Counted from the first letter of the stretch, positions 54,088 through 63,753 are shown. The stretch is 64,000 nucleotides of DNA from Novipirellula artificiosorum (GCF_007860135.1 NZ_SJPV01000001.1:186001-250000); one strand, 5' to 3'. A program made the numbers and translations. Notes: a model not told the origin generated them from the letters alone.

Positions 54088-55527
54088 ATGCACGATCCCA
54101 CACCTCGCTTGTTATTGTTCGATGACAACATCCACTCCCTCGGCGGTCATTTTCTTGAGCTAGCCTCGCTGCTGATTCAAGGCGCGAAACAGCTCGGCTA
54201 TACCACTTGTTTGGCGACACATCATTCGTTTAAGGCCTTCGATTCGGTCGATTTTGCAAACGAGGTGTTTCCGGTCTTTCGCGTCCGACGCATGGTCGAG
54301 TGGTCACTCGGAGTGGATGGAAGATCGAAGGTCCGCCGGAAGGTGGATGGATCGAGTGTGGGTGGCAGCTGGATGGAAAATCAACGACAAGCACTCCGTG
54401 GTCCGTTGTCGCGTCACGAACGCCGACCGCAAGTGATGCTTCATCGATGGTCGCAGGCCTTCTTCGATTTGCTATCGCACTGGCAAGTCGATTCACGTGA
54501 CACGTTGGTGGTCAACACCGGTGACGATTTTGTCTTGTTGGCACTCGCCACGGCGCTGGCGAAGCGAGACGCAATCGATCCAGATGCGACGCCGCTGACG
54601 ATCCATATCGTCTTTCATTTTGGTGTCTACGATCCAATCACGACGGAGCAGCGCAAACGGCAATTTGGTGCCCAAGTGAATGACACGCTCCGCCAAATGG
54701 CTTCTCATCATCTTCATCTGCATGCGACGACCCACTCGCTAACGAGCCAGTTGAAGCAGGTGGGTGTTTCGGTGACGCCCATTCCCTACCCGACGCGATA
54801 CCGGCCACCGTCACTCGGTTCGTGTGATCCAAGTGGACGGCGCAAGATCGTGTTGGCGGGAACCCCCCGGCCAGAGAAGGGGCGTCATATGATTCCTGAA
54901 TTGTTGTCGACAATTCACCATCCCTATTTGTCCAATGGGGAATATCAAATGTCGATGCAGATGCCAGCGAGACGATGGAAGCGGATGATTCCCGTGTCCA
55001 TGCGACCGGAATACCGGCGGGCCAGCGCAGCGGATTCACAATCCGTCGCATCCCCCTCGAAGGGTCTCTTTGAAATCAAACCGTCCGACATGCCCGCGAC
55101 CGACTACCACCGCTGGCTCGATACAGCCGACGTCGGGCTGTTTTTGTACGAACCCGAGCGTTACGTTGCCCGCTGCAGTGGGGTCTTGTTGGAAATGCTG
55201 ATCCGTGGCGTCCCGGTGATCGTCCCGAACCGCTGCTGGTTGGCCGATCAAGTGCGTGAAGCGGGAGGGGAGGGTTCGGTAGGTTACATTTACAACTCAT
55301 TGGATCAGATTCCTGAAATCCTTGATCGGCTTGGCAAAGACTATGAGTCGATACGACGTCAATCCATCCAATACGCATCCGAGATTGCCCGTCGCCACGC
55401 GTCGGTCAATACGCTTCGGCAGATGGGAATTGCAGACGCTCGACAAGTGCATTTGCACCGGGTGCCTCTGCGTCCGACAACGAACGAGTTTTCACGCGGC
55501 TTGCAAGGAACTCACGCATGCAACTGA
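54088..55527 (+). CDS. GT-B-type glycosyltransferase-like protein
   Basis: A 479-residue protein without transmembrane helices. The N-terminus LLLFDDNIHSLGGHFLELAS recalls the donor/acceptor cleft of GT4-like enzymes. The C-terminal half has IVLAGTPRPEKGRHMIPELL (start of the second Rossmann domain) and DTADVGLFLYEPERYVARCS followed by GVLLEMLIRGVPVIVPNRCW, the typical EX-type donor-binding region. A low-complexity stretch rich in Gly/Ser/Arg lies near residues 75-105. The following glycosyltransferase gene overlaps its end by 10 bases, which suggests that both modify one polysaccharide. Sugar unknown. Confidence 0.78.
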   Translation: MHDPTPRLLLFDDNIHSLGGHFLELASLLIQGAKQLGYTTCLATHHSFKAFDSVDFANEVFPVFRVRRMVEWSLGVDGRSKVRRKVDGSSVGGSWMENQRQALRGPLSRHERRPQVMLHRWSQAFFDLLSHWQVDSRDTLVVNTGDDFVLLALATALAKRDAIDPDATPLTIHIVFHFGVYDPITTEQRKRQFGAQVNDTLRQMASHHLHLHATTHSLTSQLKQVGVSVTPIPYPTRYRPPSLGSCDPSGRRKIVLAGTPRPEKGRHMIPELLSTIHHPYLSNGEYQMSMQMPARRWKRMIPVSMRPEYRRASAADSQSVASPSKGLFEIKPSDMPATDYHRWLDTADVGLFLYEPERYVARCSGVLLEMLIRGVPVIVPNRCWLADQVREAGGEGSVGYIYNSLDQIPEILDRLGKDYESIRRQSIQYASEIARRHASVNTLRQMGIADARQVHLHRVPLRPTTNEFSRGLQGTHACN

Positions 55528-56597
55528 AAAACGTCTTACGGTTTCCTTTTGACATTCATCGCGCCAATCGCATTTTGGCGAATCGAGCTGCGACGATAAT
55601 CGATCTTGGACCGATCTATCCAAACCGACCGATCGTTCTGGATCTCTACACCTCGCAAATGTTGCTCGATTGTGGACGTCACTTCGCATCGTTGGCCCAT
55701 TACAGCGGCAAAATCGGTTCGCGGTTCGCGGTCCGTTCGACGCGCCTGATGCTCGCCGGGATTGCCCACAAGCGTTACGGTGCCGAGATGCTTGCTCAGC
55801 CACACGCAACCTGGATTCCGGCTGATGGCGAAATCCCCGCTGCTGCGTTGGTGCTATCGGATGTGTCGTTGAGTCAGCAAACGCGGTCTCGTTCAACCGG
55901 TCCAACCTTTGAAATGTTGATCGGCCGAGACATTCCGCCCAACCGGCCCGTGATGCCGTACCCGATGCATCCCGCGACACTGAGTGGCTTCGAAAAACAT
56001 CGATTGAATGATCTTCGCGAGCCGAGAAATCGCGAGGGAATCTTGTTCGCCGGCAGCCAAAAAGCGAGGTACAGCCGCAATCCAATGCAGCGAACCTTCG
56101 GCGTCCTCGGCCGGTTGCAATTGTTAGAGACCTTGCGTCAGATCCAAGATCCATCGATCGTGTTGCGAGATAGTGCCACGGAGCCTATTGAGGCAAACGA
56201 TTGGCTTCCCTTCTTGGCCAAGCATCGTTTCTTTGTCTGTTGTCCTGGCGTTGCACAGCCGATGTGCCATAACTTGATTGAATCGATGAGTGTTGGGACA
56301 ATTCCGCTGATCGAATATGGTGATCGATTGCGACCCGAACTCGTGGACGGATTCAATGCCGTTTGTTTTCGTGGCAGCAATGGGTTGCGAGAAGCGATCG
56401 CGAGAATTCGAGGCTTCTCGATCGACCAACTTGAGCAGATGTCACGAAACGTCAGCCAAACCTACGACGAATCCCTCTGCGGAAAACAATTCTTGCGTTC
56501 GCTGCGAGATGCAACCGTTGATACCGCGGCGGGGCAAGTCGTGATGCCGTTTCACAGCGAGAACTTGTTTGCCAGCGAGCGATCGGATGCCGCCTAA
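55518..56597 (+). CDS. Exostosin-like/GT-B glycosyltransferase-like protein
   Basis: A 359-residue soluble protein, start ATG at 55518, inside the end of the previous gene. It has EGILFAGSQKARYSRNPMQR and, later, CPGVAQPMCHNLIESMSVGT followed by IPLIEYGDRLRPELVDGFN. The latter resembles the exostosin/GT47-like donor-binding block with its conserved E and following loop. Family assignment is tentative. Translation is coupled to the upstream GT-B gene by a 10-bp overlap, and the pair is isolated from other carbohydrate genes. Confidence 0.7.
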   Translation: MQLKNVLRFPFDIHRANRILANRAATIIDLGPIYPNRPIVLDLYTSQMLLDCGRHFASLAHYSGKIGSRFAVRSTRLMLAGIAHKRYGAEMLAQPHATWIPADGEIPAAALVLSDVSLSQQTRSRSTGPTFEMLIGRDIPPNRPVMPYPMHPATLSGFEKHRLNDLREPRNREGILFAGSQKARYSRNPMQRTFGVLGRLQLLETLRQIQDPSIVLRDSATEPIEANDWLPFLAKHRFFVCCPGVAQPMCHNLIESMSVGTIPLIEYGDRLRPELVDGFNAVCFRGSNGLREAIARIRGFSIDQLEQMSRNVSQTYDESLCGKQFLRSLRDATVDTAAGQVVMPFHSENLFASERSDAA

Positions 56598-56670
56598 TCG
56601 CTTGCTTCTAGGGCGAGGGTGGGATCGCAAGGCTTCGGACGCCAAGCTTGAATGGCTGACGATCCCATAG

Positions 56671-56750
56671 AAAAAACGGCCTAGGATTTTGCCCCCCGCA
56701 CGATAAACACTCAAAACATTCATCGCTGAGTAAAAACCTAGACCGCTTTT
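56671..56750. other. Long imperfect inverted repeat in the 284-bp gap between convergent genes
   Basis: Arms AAAAAACGGCCTAGGATTTT (56671-56690) and TAAAAACCTAGACCGCTTTT (56731-56750) pair imperfectly, with a 40-base loop. It could be a bidirectional transcript end for the glycosyltransferase pair and the convergent hypothetical gene. A minus-strand frame at 56608-56853 overlaps it, but only a TTG start and no ribosome-binding site support that frame. Confidence 0.4.
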
Positions 56751-56881
56751 GGGCTCGAGTCGGCCTGGCGTTCTTTGCCCCACACATTGCACGCCAAGTC
56801 TTACTCAAGCATTTCTTTTCATCGGCAGCAAAAAGGGGTAAAGTCCAATCCAATTGAGGAAAACCGATCGAGCAACCGTGG

Positions 56882-57484
56882 CTACTGGATCACGTGGGCC
56901 ATCAACAGCTGCCATTCCGACCACTGCACCGATTCACATTCCGATTGTGATGGTTTTTCTGCATGGGGGGCCCGAGCGCAGGCGTCGACAAAGGAATCGG
57001 CATCGGGATAAAGATCACCATGCAACTCGGCGAGCGAGGTCCAAACGGGGTGCGCTCCGACACGTCGAAACCAATATTTGGCATTTCCAAAATCACCTTC
57101 GCGGCGATGCATGATTCCATGCCAGAAACTCCCCTCGGGTTCGCCGATGCCCTGGCTAAGGGTATGGCTCCGGTCCAAGTCGCCCGCCAATAGCCACAAA
57201 CCGCTCAAGCAGAGCTGCTGGCCTCGTGGCTTGATCCCAACCTGAGCGAGTTTCGCCGGAAAATCCTTCGCCGAGATTAATTCCGCGACCCCAACGTTCC
57301 TCGGACCTTCGCCGAGGCTTGGCAGCATGGCATCTCGAACGGCCTCGATCAGATCGTTGGGAAAGACGGATAACGCGGATTCCAGAGCAGGGGCAAGTTG
57401 TGGCACGGCGGGTGACTCCGATCTGGGTTCACGAACAGGGGAATGGAATTCGGTAACGATCAATGATGTCCCAGAAGACAGCAT
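56882..57484 (-). CDS. Conserved-looking hypothetical protein
   Basis: A 200-residue soluble protein from ATG at 57484. The C-terminal half has a striking block SFWHGIMHRREGDFGNAKYW followed by FRRVGAHPVWTSLAELHGDL. It repeats His, Trp and Arg in a way that suggests a conserved binding surface. LCLSGLWLLAGDLDRSHTLS precedes it. I have seen no domain I can name with confidence, and it lacks a signal peptide. It is convergent with the glycosyltransferase pair and divergent from the S1-domain gene. Confidence 0.65.
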   Translation of the reverse strand: MLSSGTSLIVTEFHSPVREPRSESPAVPQLAPALESALSVFPNDLIEAVRDAMLPSLGEGPRNVGVAELISAKDFPAKLAQVGIKPRGQQLCLSGLWLLAGDLDRSHTLSQGIGEPEGSFWHGIMHRREGDFGNAKYWFRRVGAHPVWTSLAELHGDLYPDADSFVDACARAPHAEKPSQSECESVQWSEWQLLMAHVIQ

Positions 57485-57622
57485 GGTCAGAGCTTTTCAA
57501 GGCTACCGGGACGATCCGAGGACTGCTAGACTGGTGCGATGATTCGCGGATGATCGAAGGGTCCGCGAACGCCAACGTAACATTTTACCACTCTTCGCTT
57601 CCGCTTTTGCCAGAACGATCTG

Positions 57623-59323
57623 ATGACTAACGGCGAACATCCTGCCACGGACGCATCCGCGCCAATCGCCCCCGCTTCGGCGACCGATCCTGCGGCTTCC
57701 CCCGACATTCAAGCCCCCCAAGACGTCAAGACGGATGACGGTCCCCCCACATCCGTAGCGGCGGAATCGGAGGCGACGGAATCGGGGACGCCAAACGATG
57801 CTGCCACGCCATCCGCCACCGATCAGCCCAGCGAAAAGTCCCCCGGTCCGCTGGCGGCAGTCGCTCGCGGTGCCGGCCCTTTAGCGGCTCGAGGACTTGG
57901 GATTGCCAAACCGGCCTCGCCCAGCGTTTCTCCCGAGTCCTTGTCCGCATCGAGTCAGCCCACGGAGAAAAAGAAGCCTGCAAAGAAGAAAAAGGGGCCG
58001 CCGCGGCCTCGGCTTCAAGGCGAAAAAGAGTCGTCGGACCAGCCCGTCGTGAAGGCTGCCCAACCGACCAAGGTGGCCGTCCCCAATCGCCGCGATTCCT
58101 TGTCCGATGATTTACAGGCGGAATTGGACGCTGAGCTGGGGGCTGCCGATGTGGACGCCATCCTAAGTGGATCGGCCGGGATGCCTGACCGCTCCGAACC
58201 GCTCGCCGAAGGGACCCGGGTACACGGTCGAGTCCTGAAAATCAATGAGGATTCAGTGTTTGTCGCCTTGGGCGGTCCCGACGAAGGGGCCGTTCCGTTT
58301 GAGCAATTCACGGGTGAAGAACCCAAACCGGGTGACGATGTCGAAGTGATTGTGCGTGGGTTCACCGGCGAAGATGGTTTGTACGTCTTGACCTTGCCCG
58401 GTTCGGCTGTCGAAGTCAGCGATTGGGATGACATTCAAGAGGGATCGGTCGTCGAAGCGGTCGTGACGGGACACAACGCAGGGGGATTGGAATGCAATGT
58501 CGGCAACATTCGCGGTTTCATGCCCATCAGCCAAGTGACGGAATACCGGGTCGAAGATCTGTCGGAGTTCGTCGACCAGCGTTTGATCTCGCTGGTCACC
58601 GAATCGAATGAGCGACGTGGCAACTTGGTGCTGAGTCGCCGAGCGATTCTCGAGCGCGAACGCGAAGAAAAACGTCGCGAGCAAATGGAGCAAATCGAAG
58701 TCGGCGACACGATGGAAGGTGTTGTTCGAAACGTAAAAGATTTTGGTGCCTTCGTGGATCTCGGTGGTGTCGAAGGGCTGATTCACATCAGCAAGCTGAG
58801 TTGGGATCGCGTCAAGCACCCCAGCGAAGTCATCGAAGAAGGCCAAAAGGTGAAGGTCAAGATCGACAAGATCGACAAGCAAAGTGGCAAGATCAGTTTG
58901 TCCTACCGCGACCTGCTCGAAAATCCTTGGGATGTTGCGGAGTCCAGTTTTGCCGTCGGGACGATCCAACAGGGGACCGTCACCCGCATTGCACCGTTCG
59001 GATGCTTCGTCCGACTCGGCGCTGGCGTCGAAGGACTCGTCCATATCAGCGAGTTGGCAAACCATCGTGTTTCCAAGGTCGATGCATTTGTGAGTGAAGG
59101 ACAAGACGTTGAAGTGAAGGTGTTGAGCTTTGATCGTGATGCCCAGAAGATCGGTTTGTCGATGAAAGCCGCACAAGCGATCGCTGCCGGTGACAACGAT
59201 AAACCGGAAATCGAAGAGGAGGAACCTGTTCGTGATGTCGCGGTGAAACCGATGCACCAAGGCCCGCTAAAAGGTGGGAACAACCAAGACACCGGCGGCG
59301 AACGATTTGGTTTGCGTTGGTAA
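57623..59323 (+). CDS. S1-domain RNA-binding protein (ribosomal protein S1-like)
   Basis: A 566-residue protein. The first ~190 residues are Pro/Ala/Ser/Lys-rich and probably disordered ([20 protein letters not shown]). Four S1 domains follow: about 192-258 ([20 protein letters not shown]), 268-345 ([20 protein letters not shown]), 356-430 ([20 protein letters not shown]) and 440-520 ([20 protein letters not shown]). The last two have the strongest GAFVDLG...GLIHISKLS consensus. This is the order of bacterial ribosomal protein S1 homologues, which help mRNA binding and initiation, but with an unusual extended N-terminus and only four domains. A general RNA-binding role in translation is likely. 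Confidence 0.88.
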   Translation: MTNGEHPATDASAPIAPASATDPAASPDIQAPQDVKTDDGPPTSVAAESEATESGTPNDAATPSATDQPSEKSPGPLAAVARGAGPLAARGLGIAKPASPSVSPESLSASSQPTEKKKPAKKKKGPPRPRLQGEKESSDQPVVKAAQPTKVAVPNRRDSLSDDLQAELDAELGAADVDAILSGSAGMPDRSEPLAEGTRVHGRVLKINEDSVFVALGGPDEGAVPFEQFTGEEPKPGDDVEVIVRGFTGEDGLYVLTLPGSAVEVSDWDDIQEGSVVEAVVTGHNAGGLECNVGNIRGFMPISQVTEYRVEDLSEFVDQRLISLVTESNERRGNLVLSRRAILEREREEKRREQMEQIEVGDTMEGVVRNVKDFGAFVDLGGVEGLIHISKLSWDRVKHPSEVIEEGQKVKVKIDKIDKQSGKISLSYRDLLENPWDVAESSFAVGTIQQGTVTRIAPFGCFVRLGAGVEGLVHISELANHRVSKVDAFVSEGQDVEVKVLSFDRDAQKIGLSMKAAQAIAAGDNDKPEIEEEEPVRDVAVKPMHQGPLKGGNNQDTGGERFGLRW

Positions 59324-59400
59324 CGTCCTCGTTTCGCCCACAGGGTACATTCGGTGGGTGCGCTTCGGCGCCCCCCACTTGGAACGGTCAAGAACCCAAC

Positions 59401-60021
59401 ATGCTTGAAACGATTTCGATTCCTCGCTTGCCGCTGCGGGTCGACGCGCACACTCGGTTGATCGACGAAGCCAACGACCGCGTTGATCGTTTCACCAAGA
59501 ACCGGCGGCCCCCCATCGATAACTTTGTGATTTCGGATTTCGCATTGGTCGGCTCCGCGATCCACTGGATCGTGAAGGAGCGATTGATGTGCGGCGATGC
59601 GTTTTGTGAATGGGGAAGCGGCTTTGGGGTGGTCGCGATGATCTCGTCGATCGAGGGATGCGATGCGTGCGGGATCGAAATCGAGCCCGATTTGATCGAT
59701 CAAGCGAGGCGAATGGCGGACGACTTCAAGATCCAAGTCGAGTTTGCCGAAGGTAGCTTCCTGCCCGACGATCGATCGCAACTTCACGAGATCCTCCGAG
59801 AGGTGGACAACGTCGACTTGGATAGCGCCAGCGGCTATGAAGCGTTGGGCAAATCAATCGATCAGTTCGACCTGGTCTTCGCGTTTCCGTGGCCGGGCGA
59901 ACAGGCGTTCTTTGCAAAAGTATTCGATGAATTTGCATCCAACGGCGCGTTATTGTTAACCTACAACGGCATCAATCAGCTGCAATTGCAACGTCACATT
60001 TGCTCCGCTACGGTGAATTAG
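59401..60021 (+). CDS. Class I SAM-dependent methyltransferase-like protein
   Basis: A 206-residue protein from ATG at 59401. After an N-terminal helix it has the SAM-binding glycine motif ERLMCGDAFCEWGSGFGVVA (motif I), followed by an acidic loop ACGIEIEPDLIDQARRMADD (motif II-like) and FDLVFAFPWPGEQAFFAKVF (motif IV/V-like). It would transfer a methyl group from SAM to an unidentified substrate. It is close to the length of small non-nucleic-acid methyltransferases. Its last 14 bases overlap the convergent hypothetical gene. Confidence 0.75.
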   Translation: MLETISIPRLPLRVDAHTRLIDEANDRVDRFTKNRRPPIDNFVISDFALVGSAIHWIVKERLMCGDAFCEWGSGFGVVAMISSIEGCDACGIEIEPDLIDQARRMADDFKIQVEFAEGSFLPDDRSQLHEILREVDNVDLDSASGYEALGKSIDQFDLVFAFPWPGEQAFFAKVFDEFASNGALLLTYNGINQLQLQRHICSATVN

Positions 60022-60325
60022 CCGGTAGTTCGGTCGTTTCGATTGCCTCGTATCGGCGCCGATTTAGCAACCGTTGCCACCAATTCGCTCGCCTCAGCAT
60101 CGGGTCATTTGAGCTGACTCGATGGCGCTTTCCGCGACGCGTGCACAACTGCACCTCGCCTGAATCGAGTAGCTTTTCCACAATCCAGTATTTGTCGACC
60201 GTGTAGTGATAAAGATCGCCCTTACTGGCCGGATGAACATTGGATGCTCGTTGCCCGGGTGAAGTGCTGCTTTTTTGCTTACGGTAAATCACCCAGTCAC
60301 CGCAATTCCATTCCGTTTGACCCAT
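60008..60325 (-). CDS. Small conserved hypothetical basic protein
   Basis: A 105-residue protein from ATG at 60325, preceded by an excellent GAGGAGG site 6 bases upstream; a longer in-frame reading is less likely. Distinct blocks are WNCGDWVIYRKQKSSTSPGQ, GDLYHYTVDKYWIVEKLLDS and CTRRGKRHRVSSNDPMLRRA followed by NWWQRLLNRRRYEAI. The TRRGK(x)H and DPxLRRAxWW runs look like a conserved small-domain signature. It has no signal peptide. The function is unknown. It overlaps the convergent methyltransferase gene by 14 bases. Confidence 0.7.
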   Translation of the reverse strand: MGQTEWNCGDWVIYRKQKSSTSPGQRASNVHPASKGDLYHYTVDKYWIVEKLLDSGEVQLCTRRGKRHRVSSNDPMLRRANWWQRLLNRRRYEAIETTELPANSP

Positions 60326-60473
60326 TTTCGGTCCTCCTCTCTCTATTAAGGCAGAAGGTTGCTGGCAAAGCAATTGGCCACTGGTTGCTTCGAGACTCTG
60401 CCAAAGTAGAATCCTCGTCTGCTTCTCCAAAAAAACACTCAAATCACTCCACTATCTTCATAAAGTCGGTCCC

Positions 60474-62168
60474 TTGGAATTTCCTGTCCTTGTCGAGCTC
60501 ATTTGTGGCCTGATCGGCGGTCTGGGTATCTTTCTACTCGGTATGAAGAACATGTCCGAGGGCATGCAAGCGGTCGCCGGCAGCAGTTTGCGCCGCATGA
60601 TCGCGGCGGTCACCAAGAACCGCATTTTAGCCACCCTCGTCGGCGTCGTCGTCACCTGTCTGGTTCAATCCAGTTCGATCACGACCGTGATGGTGGTCGG
60701 GTTCGTCAACAGTGGTGTGATGGAATTGTCACAGGCGATCGGCGTGATCATGGGGGCAAACATCGGCACGACAATCACCGGTTGGATTTTGGCGTTGAAG
60801 ATAGGGAAGTATGGCTTGCCACTGCTCGGCGGTTCTGCGTTTGTCTACCTGTTTTCACGTGGCGACCGATGGCGATACTGGGCAATGTCGATCATGGGGA
60901 TCGGAATGGTTTTTTTCGGCCTCGAATTGATGAAAGACGCGTGCTCGATCATCAAACAGTTACCCGATTTTGAGGCCTGGTTCCACGCATTCAATGCGGA
61001 CAGCTATGTGGGTGTCTTGAAGTGTGCGATGGTCGGTTGCATCATGACCACCTTGGTTCAATCGTCCTCCGCCACCCTGGGGATCACGATTTCGTTGGCC
61101 AGCCAGGGGGTGATTACATACGAAACGGCTGCGGCTCTCGTGCTGGGCGAGAATATTGGGACAACGATTACCGCGTTCTTGGCTTCATTGGGGGCGACCA
61201 CCAATGCTCGCCGGGCTGCCTATTTCCACGTCATCTTCAACATGATGGGTGTCCTGTGGATCACCTCGATTTTTTGGTGGTACATCGATTTTATCCAACG
61301 TGTCGTTCCGATGGTCACCGGGGGAAGTGTGACCGAGACGGTGACCGTCGACGGCGTTGTCACCTACCCTAACATTACCGCTGGGATTGCCGCGACCCAC
61401 TCGGTCTTCAATATCGCCAATACGGTTTTGTTCCTAGCCTTTGTGCCGTTGTTTGTCCGGTTCTTGAATTGGCTGGTCCCCTCGAAAGGCTACAAGGAAA
61501 AGCCGCGGTTGACCGACTTGGATATCCGAATGCTCGATACGCCCATGTTGGCAATTGAGCAATCGGGGCGTGAGGTCGAACGGATGGCCGACGGGTGTTC
61601 CAAAATGCTCGCTTGGCTCGCCGAATTGATTCAACAAGATTCGCCCGACCGAGTCATGGGCGACCGGCTCAAGAAACGCGAGCAAGTGCTTGATTCGATC
61701 CAGGACGAAATCGCGGTCTATGTCACGAATTTGTTGTCCGGGAATCTACCGCACTCGGCTGCGGATGAAGCGCGACGCCAATTGCGAATGGCTGACGAAT
61801 ACGAATCGATTAGCGATTACCTGACGAACCTTGACAAGTTCGATCGAAAGCTGCGCCGCGATGGATTGCGATTCACCGAATCGCAGCGATTGGACTTGGT
61901 GGAACTGAATCACCACGTTTCCGAATACATGCAGGCGGTCAATGAAGCGTTGCACAAAGGGGACGCCAACGTCGTCACCAAAACGGATCCTGCGTCCAAG
62001 CGAGTCAAGACGCAAATCAAACTGCTGCGTCGAAAGCACCTTGATGAGCTTTCGGGCGGTGAGATTGCCCCGCTGGTGAGCGTGGCCTACTTGGCCTCAC
62101 TCAATGCGTTTGCCCGTGTTCGAGACCATCTGCAAAACATCGCCGAGTCGATTTCAGGCGAAAAATAA
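60474..62168 (+). CDS. Na+/Pi cotransporter-family protein with PhoU-like tail
   Basis: A 564-residue protein with a TTG start at 60474. The membrane half has two inverted Na/Pi repeats, each with the QSSS motif: ATLVGVVVTCLVQSSSITTV and CIMTTLVQSSSATLGITISL. Each is followed by GANIGTTITGW or GENIGTTITAF. About 8-9 hydrophobic helices precede a soluble C-terminal half (about 350-564) made of long amphipathic helices (QSGREVERMADGCSKMLAWL, REQVLDSIQDEIAVYVTNL-like) that resemble PhoU. The family (PF02690) takes up phosphate with sodium. It is a single gene, likely on its own promoter. Confidence 0.9.
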   Translation: MEFPVLVELICGLIGGLGIFLLGMKNMSEGMQAVAGSSLRRMIAAVTKNRILATLVGVVVTCLVQSSSITTVMVVGFVNSGVMELSQAIGVIMGANIGTTITGWILALKIGKYGLPLLGGSAFVYLFSRGDRWRYWAMSIMGIGMVFFGLELMKDACSIIKQLPDFEAWFHAFNADSYVGVLKCAMVGCIMTTLVQSSSATLGITISLASQGVITYETAAALVLGENIGTTITAFLASLGATTNARRAAYFHVIFNMMGVLWITSIFWWYIDFIQRVVPMVTGGSVTETVTVDGVVTYPNITAGIAATHSVFNIANTVLFLAFVPLFVRFLNWLVPSKGYKEKPRLTDLDIRMLDTPMLAIEQSGREVERMADGCSKMLAWLAELIQQDSPDRVMGDRLKKREQVLDSIQDEIAVYVTNLLSGNLPHSAADEARRQLRMADEYESISDYLTNLDKFDRKLRRDGLRFTESQRLDLVELNHHVSEYMQAVNEALHKGDANVVTKTDPASKRVKTQIKLLRRKHLDELSGGEIAPLVSVAYLASLNAFARVRDHLQNIAESISGEK

Positions 62169-62368
62169 AAAAAATCTTGCTTCGAGGGCACCCTATTTGC
62201 CCTCGATCTCGCTTTGAGGTCGACTATTCGCCGGGCCCTACGGAGGTGACGAAATCGCGCTTTGCGGAGGGTTCCGCGAAACCTTAGGCTGTCGCTGTGG
62301 TTTCATCCGAATGTTTGGTGACGAAGCCAGCATCGGCCCCGACCCTTTGCGATACGAGACTGCCTTCG
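62169..62368. other. Gap between the Na/Pi gene and the DUF5658-like gene
   Basis: A 7-bp stem CGAGGGC (62183-62189) with GCCCTCG (62199-62205) and a 9-nt loop lies 15 bases after the Na/Pi stop. Only an A-run precedes it, so it is not a classical plus-strand terminator. Nothing else in this 200-bp stretch is supported. Confidence 0.4.
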
Positions 62369-63544
62369 ATGGTTTTCAATCGTTCTAGTGCTATTTTGCG
62401 TTTGGCTTGCCTGCCGCGGATAAGATTCAGTCTACCGCTGCGTCAATTCGCCTCGCTCATCCTCTGCGGCTTCCATTTCGCTGTACTTGCGAGCACAGCC
62501 CAAGCCGTGGTTCAGCCTCATCCCGATGACTCGGAGGTGGTCGATCGTGGATTCCTCTTTTTTGACGGCAAATACATCGAACGGCCGTATGTGTTTTATC
62601 AACAGGGTTCCGAGTGGTATGTCAACGAGTACTCCTTAGCGAGTCTCGATTACCAAGCTGGCAACAAAGGGCAACCGTTTCCCCCAGACAGAAACCAGCG
62701 GTTTGGTGGCCGAAACGAATTCGGCCGCAGAACGGCGAGATCGACAAATGTCGGACGGCGTCCCCCGAGCCCCGACGATCGGAGCCCCGTCGACCGGGGT
62801 GTCCGTGATGTACAGTCCATGCTCCACAGCGGCGGGTCAGCCGTTTGCTTCGCCGGTTTTCAACCGGTTACCTTTGATCGAACCAACGCCGGTGCGGAAC
62901 TGATACAGCGACTAAAAGGGGGGGGCGACATCAAAGGGACTGAGATGGAAGAGAGCTACAAGATCGGCCCGGTATCGGAGCAGGCCCGCGATCACATTGA
63001 ACAATGGATCGCGAGCTATGAACCTTCGCGGGCATTCCTCCAGAACGCCAACCCGGAACTCAAATACCTCTCCTGGGTCAACAACAATACCCAATCCGTC
63101 AGTGAATCGGTTTTGCGATTGCAACGCTGGAGCTATCCGCTGACCCTTTTTGCAATGGTCTTGGTGGTGCTCGGGTTTGGCCACTTGCTGTCTCACCGAC
63201 CAAGCGAGAGTGATCAAGGGGATCAACGAGCAAAACGAGAATCCGATCGTCTGTTCCGTCGTTCTCTGCTGCTGATCGCCGGGTTATCGTTGCTCGATCT
63301 TGTTTGGACTATCTTGGCTTCACAATCCGGCACGATGAAGGAACTGAATCCAATTGGCAGTGGGATGATCGACGATCCGTTGCAACTGACCGCGTTCAAA
63401 CTGTTCGTGACCACCATGGCAATTGGACTGTTCTATATACTGCGGCGGGCACCACTGGCTCAGCGAGCTTCGTGGTGGAGCTGCTTGGTGCTGACGCTCG
63501 TCGCGGCCCGATGGCTGGTCTTCAATTCGATGTTCTTGTCGTAA
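62369..63544 (+). CDS. Membrane protein with C-terminal DUF5658-like domain
   Basis: A 391-residue protein from ATG at 62369 (an upstream reading exists). A signal-anchor-like hydrophobic stretch lies at residues ~25-45 (FASLILCGFHFAVLASTAQA). The mature start has HPDDSEVVDRGFLFFDGKYI and GSEWYVNEYSLASLDYQAG. A Pro/Arg-rich linker follows. The C-terminal ~170 residues hold four hydrophobic helices (LTLFAMVLVVLGFGHLLSH, LLLIAGLSLLDLVWTILAS, LFVTTMAIGLFYILRRA, SCLVLTLVAARWLVFNSMFL), matching the DUF5658 arrangement. The function is unknown. It is convergent with the short transcription unit described below. Confidence 0.65.
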   Translation: MVFNRSSAILRLACLPRIRFSLPLRQFASLILCGFHFAVLASTAQAVVQPHPDDSEVVDRGFLFFDGKYIERPYVFYQQGSEWYVNEYSLASLDYQAGNKGQPFPPDRNQRFGGRNEFGRRTARSTNVGRRPPSPDDRSPVDRGVRDVQSMLHSGGSAVCFAGFQPVTFDRTNAGAELIQRLKGGGDIKGTEMEESYKIGPVSEQARDHIEQWIASYEPSRAFLQNANPELKYLSWVNNNTQSVSESVLRLQRWSYPLTLFAMVLVVLGFGHLLSHRPSESDQGDQRAKRESDRLFRRSLLLIAGLSLLDLVWTILASQSGTMKELNPIGSGMIDDPLQLTAFKLFVTTMAIGLFYILRRAPLAQRASWWSCLVLTLVAARWLVFNSMFLS

Positions 63545-63590
63545 CAAACAGTTCCGTCGGATGAACCAGAAAAACCGTCTGCCATCCCAC

Positions 63591-63635
63591 AAAAAAACCC
63601 GCCTGCCGAGACCAAAAGGTGTCTCGACAGACGGG
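63591..63635 (-). terminator. Intrinsic terminator of the short transcription unit
   Basis: On the minus strand a stem of about 14 bp with two symmetrical mismatches (arms 63598-63612 and 63621-63635, loop around AAAA) is followed by TTTTTTT (complement of 63591-63597). It also lies 47 bases after the stop of the convergent DUF5658-like gene. Confidence 0.85.
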
Positions 63636-63711
63636 CGAGTTCTCGCGTTATCCAAATTTAGATGATCGCGAGTGGGGTGGCTGCGCCGAAGCATCAGCCC
63701 GCCGACTTTTA

Positions 63712-63753
63712 CTACGGGTTACCACCCCGTTGGCAAGTACAGCAATATTCCAC
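63712..63753 (-). CDS. Candidate 13-codon micropeptide (GTG start) with perfect ribosome-binding site
   Basis: GTG at 63753 begins a 13-codon frame reading VEYCCTCQRGGNP, then TAG at 63712. It has three cysteines in a CCxC arrangement, as in small metal-binding or redox peptides. AAGGAGGTGATC (complement of 63756-63767), complementary to the full 16S rRNA 3' end over 12 bases, ends two bases ahead. This spacing is ideal. Whether it is translated is unproven; it could act only as a ribosome-stalling leader. Confidence 0.4.
   Translation of the reverse strand: MEYCCTCQRGGNP

Noticed and set aside
56608..56853. Minus-strand frame of 81 codons between the glycosyltransferase pair and a hypothetical gene
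   Set aside because: TTG start, no ribosome-binding site, overlaps an inverted repeat and resembles no protein I know.
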